DNA from: Rhodopseudomonas palustris
GTDB taxonomy: Bacteria; Pseudomonadota; Alphaproteobacteria; Rhizobiales; Xanthobacteraceae
Direction: 5' to 3'
Length of the DNA stretch: 64,000 nt
Assembly (NCBI RefSeq): GCF_003031265.1
Contig: NZ_CP019966.1
Span: 186,001-250,000, forward strand
A program made the position numbers and the translations under genes. Positions 21,859 to 31,751 of this stretch are shown here, one piece after another (positions within the stretch are counted from its first letter, which is position 1; the number at the start of each line of letters is the position of its first letter). The notes below the pieces were generated by a model. It searched no databases, was not told the origin of the DNA, and saw nothing but the letters and a program-made list of their open reading frames with translations.

Positions 21859-24816
21859 TCAACGCAACGCTTCGTCGAGGAACGCCTTGAGCTGCGCCAG
21901 GTGCTTCGACATCAAGCCGGTCGCAGTCGCCGCGGAAGCGGGACGGCCGACGTAACGCGGCCGGCGATGCTTGGCTTCGATCTGGTTCTGCACCCACTCC
22001 AGATACGGCTCGATGAAGTGCCAGCCGCCCATGTTGCGCGGCTCTTCCTGACACCACACCAGCTCCGCTTCCTTGAAACGCGACAGCTCGTGCACCAGCG
22101 TCTTCACCGGCACCGGATAGAGCTGCTCGACGCGCAGCAGATAGACGTCGTCGATGCCGCGCTTCTCGCGCTCGTCGTAGAGGTCGTAGTAGACCTTGCC
22201 GGAGCACACCACGACGCGGCGGATCTTGGCGTCCGCCACCAGCTTGGTCTTGTCGTCCGGCTGCGTCTGCGCGTCGTCAAGCAGCACGCGGTGGAAGCTG
22301 GTATCGGGGCCGAGCTCTTCGAGCCGCGAGACCGCCCGCTTGTGGCGAAGCAGCGACTTCGGCGTCATCAGGATCAAGGGCTTGCGGATCTCGCGCTTGA
22401 GCTGACGGCGGAGCGCATGGAAGTAGTTCGCCGGCGTGGTCGGATACACCACCTGCATGTTGTCTTCGGCGCACATCTGCAGATAGCGCTCCAGACGGGC
22501 CGACGAATGTTCGGGGCCCTGACCCTCGTAGCCGTGCGGCAGCAGGCAAACCAGGCCCGACATGCGCAGCCACTTGCGCTCGCCCGACGAGATGAACTGG
22601 TCGAACAGCACCTGGGCGCCGTTGGCGAAGTCGCCGAACTGAGCTTCCCACAGCGTCAGCGCGTTCGGCTCGGCCAGCGAGTAGCCGTATTCGAAGCCGA
22701 GCACCGCTTCTTCGGACAGCAGCGAGTTGATCACCTCATAGTGCCCCTGGTCGGGCGAGAGGTGATTGAACGGGGTGTAGCGGGTCTCGTCTTCCTGATC
22801 GATCAGCACCGAATGGCGCTGCGAGAAGGTGCCGCGCTCGGAGTCCTGACCCGACAGCCGGATGCGATGGCCTTCCAGCAGCATGGTGCAGAACGCCAGC
22901 GCTTCGCCGGTCGCCCAGTCGAGGCCGTTGCCAGAGTCGATCGCGCGGGCGCGGTTTTCGAGGAAGCGCTGCACGGTGCGGTGCAGGCGGAAGCCCTCCG
23001 GCACCTTGGTGATCCTGCGACCGATCTCCTTCAGGGTCGGAAGATCGACGCCGGTGATGCCGCGGCGCGGTTCTTCGTCCTGGTCGGCCGACTTGAAGCC
23101 GGCCCACTTGCCGTCGAGCCAGTCGGCCTTGTTCGGGCGATAGCTGGACGCGGCCTCGAACTCGGCGTCGAGCCGGGCGCGCCAATCGGCCCGCGCCTTC
23201 TCGACCTCGCCCTCGGTGATGACGCCGTCGGCGATCAGGCGCTTGGAGTAGATTTCCAGCGTCGTCGGGTGACCGGCGATCTTGCGATACATCAGCGGCT
23301 GGGTGAACGACGGCTCATCGCCTTCGTTGTGGCCGTGCCGCCGGTAGCAGAACATGTCGATGACGACCGGCTTGTGGAACTTCTGCCGGTACTCGACCGC
23401 GATCTTGGCGGCGAACACCACCGCTTCCGGATCGTCGCCGTTCACGTGGAAGATCGGCGCGTCGATCATCTTCGCCACATCCGACGGATACGGCGAGGAG
23501 CGCGAATAGCGCGGATAGGTGGTGAAGCCGATCTGGTTGTTGACGATGAAGTGGATCGAACCGCCGGTGCGGTAGCCCTTCAGGTCGGACAGCGCGAAGC
23601 ACTCGGCGACCACGCCCTGGCCGGCGAACGCGGCGTCGCCGTGCATCAACAGCGGCAGCACCGAGATGCGCTCTTCGGGCAGATCGCCGTGCTGATCCTG
23701 CTTGGCGCGCACCTTGCCGAGCACCACCGGATCGACGATCTCGAGGTGCGACGGGTTGGCGGTCAGCGACAGGTGGACCTTGTTGTGGTCGAACTCACGG
23801 TCCGACGAGGCGCCGAGGTGATATTTGACGTCGCCCGAGCCTTCGACCTCGTCCGGGTTGGCCGAGCCACCCTTGAACTCGTGGAACAGCGCCCGATGGG
23901 CCTTGGCCATCACCTGGGTCAGGACGTTGAGGCGGCCGCGATGCGGCATGCCGAGCACGATTTCGCGGACGCCGAGATTGCCGCCGCGCTTGATGATCTG
24001 CTCCAGCGCCGGGATCAGCGCTTCGCCGCCGTCGAGACCGAACCGCTTGGTGCCGGTGAACTTCAGGTCGCAGAACTTCTCGAAGCCCTCGGCCTCGATC
24101 AGCTTCATCAGGATCGCGCGCCGGCCCTCGCGGGTGAAGCTGATTTCCTTATCCGGACCTTCGATCCGCTCCTGGATCCAGGCCTTCTGCGCACCATTGG
24201 AGATGTGCAGAAACTCGATGCCCATGGTCTGGCAGTAGGTGCGCTCGCAGATCGCGACGATCTCGCGGAGCGAGCCGTATTCGAGGCCGAGGACGTGATC
24301 GAGGAAGATCTTGCGGTCGAGATCGGCTTCCGTGAAGCCGTAGGAGCGGATGTCCAGCTCCTCGTGATCCTTCGCCGGCGACAGGCCGAGCGGATCGAGC
24401 TTGGCGTGGAAATGGCCGCGCATACGGTAGGCGCGGATCAGCATCAGGGCCCGGACCGAGTCCCGGGTGGCCTGCAGCACGTCGGCGGAGGACAGCTCGA
24501 CGCCGCGGCTCTGGGCCTTGGCCTGGATCTTCTGGCCGACGGCCTTTTCGACCTGGTTCCAGTTGCCGTCGAGCGCCGAGGTCAGCTCGTCCCCCGGGGT
24601 CAGCGGCCAGTTCGCCTGCTCCCAGGACGGACCCTCGGCGTTCTTCTGGATGTCGCCGGGGGCGTCTTTGAGGCTCTGGAAGAATGCCTGCCAGTCGGCA
24701 TCGACCGAGGACGGATCGCTTTCATACCGGGAGTATAGATCGTCGATGTAGGTGGCGTTGGCGCCCTGCAGAAACGAAGATAGGGCGAAAGCCGCATTCG
24801 CGTCCTGGCGAGACAT
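21859..24816 (-). CDS. sucA: 2-oxoglutarate dehydrogenase E1 component
   Basis: 985 residues, the usual size. The N-terminal segment ANAAFALSSFLQGANATYIDDLY is the E1o E2-binding motif. The thiamine diphosphate region includes LGMPHRGRLNVL (about 290) and HGDAAFAGQGVVAE (about 395), with HRRHGHNEGDEPSFTQP (about 500). It decarboxylates 2-oxoglutarate and is the entry to the succinyl-CoA branch of the TCA cycle. A 127-base spacer with two hairpins separates it from sucD upstream. Confidence 0.97.
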   Translation of the reverse strand: MSRQDANAAFALSSFLQGANATYIDDLYSRYESDPSSVDADWQAFFQSLKDAPGDIQKNAEGPSWEQANWPLTPGDELTSALDGNWNQVEKAVGQKIQAKAQSRGVELSSADVLQATRDSVRALMLIRAYRMRGHFHAKLDPLGLSPAKDHEELDIRSYGFTEADLDRKIFLDHVLGLEYGSLREIVAICERTYCQTMGIEFLHISNGAQKAWIQERIEGPDKEISFTREGRRAILMKLIEAEGFEKFCDLKFTGTKRFGLDGGEALIPALEQIIKRGGNLGVREIVLGMPHRGRLNVLTQVMAKAHRALFHEFKGGSANPDEVEGSGDVKYHLGASSDREFDHNKVHLSLTANPSHLEIVDPVVLGKVRAKQDQHGDLPEERISVLPLLMHGDAAFAGQGVVAECFALSDLKGYRTGGSIHFIVNNQIGFTTYPRYSRSSPYPSDVAKMIDAPIFHVNGDDPEAVVFAAKIAVEYRQKFHKPVVIDMFCYRRHGHNEGDEPSFTQPLMYRKIAGHPTTLEIYSKRLIADGVITEGEVEKARADWRARLDAEFEAASSYRPNKADWLDGKWAGFKSADQDEEPRRGITGVDLPTLKEIGRRITKVPEGFRLHRTVQRFLENRARAIDSGNGLDWATGEALAFCTMLLEGHRIRLSGQDSERGTFSQRHSVLIDQEDETRYTPFNHLSPDQGHYEVINSLLSEEAVLGFEYGYSLAEPNALTLWEAQFGDFANGAQVLFDQFISSGERKWLRMSGLVCLLPHGYEGQGPEHSSARLERYLQMCAEDNMQVVYPTTPANYFHALRRQLKREIRKPLILMTPKSLLRHKRAVSRLEELGPDTSFHRVLLDDAQTQPDDKTKLVADAKIRRVVVCSGKVYYDLYDEREKRGIDDVYLLRVEQLYPVPVKTLVHELSRFKEAELVWCQEEPRNMGGWHFIEPYLEWVQNQIEAKHRRPRYVGRPASAATATGLMSKHLAQLKAFLDEALR

Positions 24817-24836
24817 GATTGCTTCCTGATTATGAG

Positions 24837-24880
24837 ATCGCGACTTAATCGCGATAAGCTGATCCGGTTACCGGATCAGC
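24837..24880. promoter_or_regulatory. Two adjacent inverted repeats in the sucD-sucA spacer
   Basis: ATCGCGA-CTTAA-TCGCGAT (24837-24855, perfect 7-bp arms) and GCTGATCCGG-TTA-CCGGATCAGC (24858-24880, perfect 10-bp arms). They sit 21-64 bases before the sucA start in a markedly A/T-rich spacer. No T-run follows on the minus strand, so a simple terminator is unlikely; processing site, mRNA stabiliser or operator are possible. Confidence 0.6.
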
Positions 24881-24943
24881 AACATAGTGCACCTTTTATC
24901 CTATTCTAGGGAAATGTAAGCTCGGAACGACACAAGGTTTGAA

Positions 24944-25828
24944 TTAGGACTTCAATTTTTCGGCAAGCGTTTTGCCGAGCCGCGCCGGCGACGGCGACAC
25001 CGTAATGCCAGCCGCTTCCATGGCGGCGGTCTTCGAGGCCGCATCGCCCTTGCCGCCCGAAATGATCGCGCCGGCGTGGCCCATGCGGCGGCCGGGAGGG
25101 GCGGTGACGCCGGCGATGAATCCAACCATCGGCTTCTTGCGGCCGCGCTTGGCCTCGTCGATCAGGAACTGGGCAGCGTCTTCTTCGGCGGACCCGCCGA
25201 TCTCGCCGATCATGATGATCGACTCGGTCTTGTCGTCGGCCAGGAACATCTCCAGCACGTCGATGAATTCGGTGCCCTTGACCGGGTCGCCGCCGATGCC
25301 GACCGCGGTGGTCTGGCCGAGGCCCTCGGCCGAGGTCTGGAACACCGCCTCATAGGTCAGGGTGCCGGAGCGCGACACGATGCCGACCGAACCCGGCTTG
25401 AAGATGTTGGCAGGCATGATGCCGATCTTGCACTCGCCGGCGGTCATCACGCCCGGGCAGTTCGGCCCGATCAGACGCGACTTCGAACCGTTCAGCGACC
25501 GCTTCACCCGCACCATGTCGAGCACCGGGATGCCCTCGGTGATGCAGACGATCAGCGGAATCTCGGCGTCGATCGCCTCGCAGATCGCATCCGCGGCGCC
25601 CGGCGGCGGCACGTAGATCACCGACGCGTCCGCCCCGGTCTTGTCGCGCGCCTCACGGACGGTGTCGAACACCGGCAGGCCGAGGTGGGTCGAACCGCCT
25701 TTGCCCGGCGAGGTGCCGCCGACCATCTTGGTGCCGTAGGCGATCGCCGCCTCGGAATGGAAGGTGCCGTTCTTGCCGGTGAAGCCCTGGCAGATAACGC
25801 GGGTGTTGCTGTCGATCAGAATGGACAT
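24944..25828 (-). CDS. sucD: Succinate-CoA ligase alpha subunit
   Basis: 294 residues. The CoA-binding Rossmann domain starts [20 protein letters not shown], the acid triad region is [15 protein letters not shown], and the phosphorylated His is in [14 protein letters not shown] (about 248). With SucC it interconverts succinyl-CoA and succinate with ATP/GTP formation. It follows sucC by 64 bases. Confidence 0.97.
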   Translation of the reverse strand: MSILIDSNTRVICQGFTGKNGTFHSEAAIAYGTKMVGGTSPGKGGSTHLGLPVFDTVREARDKTGADASVIYVPPPGAADAICEAIDAEIPLIVCITEGIPVLDMVRVKRSLNGSKSRLIGPNCPGVMTAGECKIGIMPANIFKPGSVGIVSRSGTLTYEAVFQTSAEGLGQTTAVGIGGDPVKGTEFIDVLEMFLADDKTESIIMIGEIGGSAEEDAAQFLIDEAKRGRKKPMVGFIAGVTAPPGRRMGHAGAIISGGKGDAASKTAAMEAAGITVSPSPARLGKTLAEKLKS

Positions 25829-25892
25829 GGTCGGTGATGCTTTCGCGGTCGAACGGAATGGTCGGAGGCAGCGGAGAGGCCGAGAAGCGGCC

Positions 25893-27089
<1,197 letters not shown>

Positions 27090-27184
27090 GGAATTGCCCC
27101 TCGCCAGATCGCATCCAGCCGGTTGAACCGCGACGCTGCGCCGGCCCTCAAGGAGCCGGCGCAGTCAGTTTCGTTAGACGTTCC

Positions 27185-28235
<1,051 letters not shown>

Positions 28236-28297
28236 GTCGGCGAGCGCCCATTTGTTGGGCCAGCCGCCCTGCAAACTGCGGGAGGCTCGGAACACAC

Positions 28298-29482
28298 CTA
28301 GGTTTCGACCAGTCCGGTGGTTTCACCGGTCGCGGTGGAGTCGCGCCGGCCATGCGGCAGCGCCAGATACGATTCCGATCCCATTTCTGTGAGACGGGAG
28401 ACGGTGCGATTGAATTCCAGCGCCTCGAAGCCTTCCGTGGCGCGGTAAAGCCGGGCCGGCTCAGCAGCGGCTGAGGCCATCAGCTTCACCGAGTTGTCGT
28501 ACAAAGTATCGATCAGCGCGATGAACCGCTTGGCGGCATTGCGATCGGCGTAGTCCATCACTGGCACATGATCGATCATCAGCGTGTGATATTCATGTGC
28601 GAGCCGCAGGTAATCGCTGGCGCCCAGCGGCTTCTGGCACAGATCGGCGAATGAGAAGCGCGCGACGTGATGATCGGCCTGCGGCACGTGCAGGATACGG
28701 CCCTTGATCGAGATGTCGCGCGGCTCACCCTTCGTCGTCCCGGTGATCCGGTGCCACGCCCGGTCGATGGTCGCGGCCGCCTCGGCATCGTCCGGCGTCA
28801 GCCAGACCTTCATGCCGGCGAATTTCTCCAGACGGTAATCGGTTCGCGCGTCGAGCCGGATCACCCGCATATGCCGCTTCACCTGGCCGATGAACGGCAT
28901 GAACAGCGAGCGGTTGAGGCCCCCCTTGTAGAGATCATCGGGCGCGACGTTCGACGTCGCCACCACCACGGTGCCGAGCTCGAACAATTTGGTGAACAGC
29001 CGGCCGAGGATCATCGCGTCGGCGATGTCGGTGACGTGAAATTCGTCGAAGCAGAGCAGCCAGGCCTCGTCGAGGATCGAGGCCGCCGTCAGCTCCATCA
29101 CGTCGGCATCCGGAATATCGCCGCGCTTGATCGCCTGGCGGAAGCCGTTGATGCGATCATGGGTCTCGGCCATGAACTCGTGAAAATGCGACCGTCGCTT
29201 CAACGCGATCGGGCTCGCGTCGAAGAACAGATCCATCAGCATGGTCTTGCCGCGGCCGACCTCGCCATGGATGTAGAGCCCCTGCGGGGGGGCCTGGCCG
29301 GCATCGCCGCCGCCGAACAGACGTCCGAAAAAGCCTTGCTTTTTCGGTGGCTTATAGCCGTCGAGCGTCTCGTTGAGGAGCGTGAAGGCCTGCACCGCGC
29401 GAGCCTGCGCCGGATCGGCTTCGATGCTGCCGGAGGCGATCAGGGATTGATATTGCTGGCGGAGCGAGTGCGGCGAGGACAT
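28298..29482 (-). CDS. zapE: Cell division protein ZapE (AFG1-like ATPase)
   Basis: 394 residues from ATG 29482. Walker A is HGEVGRGKTMLMDLFF (about 75), Walker B WLLCFDEFHVTD (about 145), and VVVATSNVAPDDLYKGGLNR with LFMPFI are typical of ZapE/AFG1. ZapE is an AAA-type ATPase that affects Z-ring stability in E. coli; mitochondrial AFG1 homologues act in respiratory complex turnover. It is upstream of mdh on the same strand, 144 bases away. Confidence 0.9.
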   Translation of the reverse strand: MSSPHSLRQQYQSLIASGSIEADPAQARAVQAFTLLNETLDGYKPPKKQGFFGRLFGGGDAGQAPPQGLYIHGEVGRGKTMLMDLFFDASPIALKRRSHFHEFMAETHDRINGFRQAIKRGDIPDADVMELTAASILDEAWLLCFDEFHVTDIADAMILGRLFTKLFELGTVVVATSNVAPDDLYKGGLNRSLFMPFIGQVKRHMRVIRLDARTDYRLEKFAGMKVWLTPDDAEAAATIDRAWHRITGTTKGEPRDISIKGRILHVPQADHHVARFSFADLCQKPLGASDYLRLAHEYHTLMIDHVPVMDYADRNAAKRFIALIDTLYDNSVKLMASAAAEPARLYRATEGFEALEFNRTVSRLTEMGSESYLALPHGRRDSTATGETTGLVET

Positions 29483-29564
29483 GCGGCCTTTTACCGCCTG
29501 ATCGGGCGGCAAAATGCAAGCCGGGAATCGGTCGGAGAGCTATGCGCGATAACGAGGTGCCTGG

Positions 29565-30104
29565 TCAGGCATTCAGCTCGTACGGCGCTTCGACGATATA
29601 GGGGCCGCCGCCAGTCGAAGCGCGGGCCGAATACAGCACGAACCGCTCGGCCTTGAACACCTTGGACGGGAAGTAGCCGCGGATCGACAGATAGTCGGCG
29701 ACATCGCGGCTGGAAACGTCGCCGCGCAGCCGCGCCAGCGTGACGTGCGGGGTGAACTTCCGTCCCTCGGGATCGAGACCGACCCGCTGCATCAGCCGCT
29801 CGAGTTCGGCCTGCAGCTCGATTAGCGGCTTTGACGGCACCACCGAGGCGACCACCGCGCGGGGCTTCTTGCCGCCGAAGCTCGACAGCCCCTGCAGCGT
29901 GACTTCGAACGGCTTGCGATTGACCCGAAACAGCGTCGAGGCGATCTCGTTGGCGGTGACGCCGTCGATGTCGCCGATGAACCGCAAGGTGAGATGATAA
30001 TCGTCCGGATCGACCCAGCGCGCCCCCGGTAGTCCGCCACGTAAACTCGACAGGGTCTGGCCAATCTCGGCCGGAATCTCCAGTCCCGTAAACAAACGCG
30101 GCAT
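29565..30104 (-). CDS. thpR: RNA 2',3'-cyclic phosphodiesterase
   Basis: 179 residues from ATG 30104 (an in-frame GTG lies two codons upstream). The two catalytic HxTx motifs of the 2H phosphoesterase superfamily are HLTLRFIGD (about 41) and HVTLARLRG (about 126). RLFTGLEIP at the N terminus is typical of the ThpR/LigT family, which opens 2',3'-cyclic phosphates on RNA ends. It probably shares an operon with zapE, 82 bases downstream. Confidence 0.9.
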   Translation of the reverse strand: MPRLFTGLEIPAEIGQTLSSLRGGLPGARWVDPDDYHLTLRFIGDIDGVTANEIASTLFRVNRKPFEVTLQGLSSFGGKKPRAVVASVVPSKPLIELQAELERLMQRVGLDPEGRKFTPHVTLARLRGDVSSRDVADYLSIRGYFPSKVFKAERFVLYSARASTGGGPYIVEAPYELNA

Positions 30105-30310
30105 CGGCACACCCTCGAACCTGAGGCCGATTGCGGCTGCCTATCCCGATCGTGGGGACCGTCCCGCGTGGGGCACGGCAGTCCGCAAAACGTCCGGCGA
30201 ATCAACGATACGATTGTGTAGCGCGTTTGTGTAACAGCGCTACAGCGCAGCCCTCGTGGGGCCCAGAAAGCTGAGGGCAATCCGGCCCTTAAGGCGGAAC
30301 TGCCGCTTTC

Positions 30311-31006
30311 TCAGCGGCTTTGCACCAGGAGCGGGCGGAGCAGCGCCTCGACACTGGGCAAAATCCGCTCGACGATAATGTCGACGCCCGCCGCGGTCGG
30401 ATGAATGCCGTCGGCCTGATTGAGGTTCGACACCGCAGCGACGCCGTCGAGGAAGAACGGATACAGCGGCACGTCGTATTGCTTGGCGAGATCCGGGTAG
30501 ATCGCGTCGAACTGCGCGGCGTAATCCTTGCCGTAATTCGGCGGCGCCAGCATGCCGGCAAGCAGCACCGGCAGCTTGCGCGCCTTCAGCCGTTTCAGGA
30601 TCTCTTCGAGCGCCTTGCGCGGGACCTTCGGATCGGTGCCGCGCAGCGCATCGTTGGCGCCAAGCTCGACGATCACCGCATCGGCATCGGGCGGCACCGA
30701 CCAGTCGAGCCGCTCCAGGCCGCCGCTGGCCGTATCACCCGACACGCCGGCATTCACCATCTCGGTGTCGATGCCCTTGGCTTTGAGCGCCTTTTGCAGC
30801 TTGGCCGGAAACGCATCGGCAGCCGGCAGGCCATAGCCGGCGGTCAGCGAGTCCCCGAGCACCACCACCTTCAGCGGCTTTGCGGCGGTCTCGGCCCGCG
30901 CACTTTGTCCAGGCAGCGCCGCCATCATTCCAAGTCCCAGGACCAGCGCGATCGTGCGCGCCCACCCCTCGACCGCCACGATTGAATAGCCATATGAGGC
31001 AGCCAT
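30311..31006 (-). CDS. tesA: Arylesterase / TesA-type GDSL lipase
   Basis: About 231 residues from ATG 31006. A signal peptide ending near QSARAETAAK is followed by the SGNH fold: block I VVVLGDSLTAGYGLP (catalytic Ser), block II with NAGVSGDTASGG (Gly), block III VIVELGANDALRG (Asn) and block V DGIHPTAAG (Asp and His). TesA-like enzymes are periplasmic thioesterase/lysophospholipase/esterases. The start codon overlaps, on the opposite strand, that of the ABC gene at 31005. A GTG about seven codons in is an alternative start. The tesA-ybbA-ybbP arrangement is widely conserved. Confidence 0.88.
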   Translation of the reverse strand: MAASYGYSIVAVEGWARTIALVLGLGMMAALPGQSARAETAAKPLKVVVLGDSLTAGYGLPAADAFPAKLQKALKAKGIDTEMVNAGVSGDTASGGLERLDWSVPPDADAVIVELGANDALRGTDPKVPRKALEEILKRLKARKLPVLLAGMLAPPNYGKDYAAQFDAIYPDLAKQYDVPLYPFFLDGVAAVSNLNQADGIHPTAAGVDIIVERILPSVEALLRPLLVQSR

Positions 31007-31748
31007 GGACAGTCTCATTGAACCCTCGTCATTGGCCGGCGGCGCGCCGGACAGCATCGCGATCTCCAACGTCAACCTGTCGCTGGGCAGCGGCGCCGCG
31101 CGGGTGCACATCCTCAAGGATATCAGCCTGCGCGTCGGCACCGGCGAGACGATCGGGCTGATCGGCCCGTCCGGCTCCGGCAAGTCCACCCTGCTGATGG
31201 TGATGGCCGGGCTGGAGCGGCCCGACAGCGGTCAGGTGGTGGTGGGCGGCACCTCATTCAATGGTTTGGACGAGGACGCGCTGGCCCGCTTCCGCGGCCG
31301 CCAGATCGGAATCGTGTTTCAGTCCTTCCATCTGATCCCGACAATGACGGCGCTGGAAAACGTCGCGGTGCCGCTGGAGCTGGCCGGTCAGGCTGGTGCC
31401 GCGGATCGCGCGGCCCGCGAGCTCGCCTCGGTCGGTCTCGGCGAACGTCTGCATCATTACCCCTCGCAGCTCTCGGGCGGCGAGCAGCAGCGCGTCGCGC
31501 TCGCCCGCGCGCTCGCGCCCGATCCGGCGATCCTGGTGGCCGACGAGCCGACCGGCAATCTCGATGAGACCACCGGCAAGCAGATCGTCGACCTGTTGTT
31601 CGCCAAACATGCCGAGCGCGGCATGACGCTGGTGTTGGTCACGCACGATTCCGGGCTGGCGCAACGCTGCGACCGCGTGGTGCGACTGCGCTCTGGCCGG
31701 ATCGACACCACACAGCCGGGCTCCGCCGCACGCGCACGGTCGGCCTGA
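31005..31748 (+). CDS. ABC transporter ATP-binding protein (YbbA/LolD type)
   Basis: 247 residues. Walker A is GPSGSGKSTLLMV (about 56), the Q-loop falls in GIVFQSFHLIPTM, the signature is LSGGEQQRVALARAL (about 155) and Walker B AILVADEPTGNLD (about 175). This is the subfamily that pairs with FtsX-type permeases (MacB, LolD, YbbA). It ends four bases before its permease and is divergent from tesA, the usual neighbour of ybbA-ybbP. Confidence 0.92.
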   Translation: MDSLIEPSSLAGGAPDSIAISNVNLSLGSGAARVHILKDISLRVGTGETIGLIGPSGSGKSTLLMVMAGLERPDSGQVVVGGTSFNGLDEDALARFRGRQIGIVFQSFHLIPTMTALENVAVPLELAGQAGAADRAARELASVGLGERLHHYPSQLSGGEQQRVALARALAPDPAILVADEPTGNLDETTGKQIVDLLFAKHAERGMTLVLVTHDSGLAQRCDRVVRLRSGRIDTTQPGSAARARSA

Positions 31749-31751
31749 TCG

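Noticed and set aside
21901..24738. 945-codon plus-strand frame opposite sucA
   Set aside because: It mirrors the highly biased codon use of sucA; no motifs.
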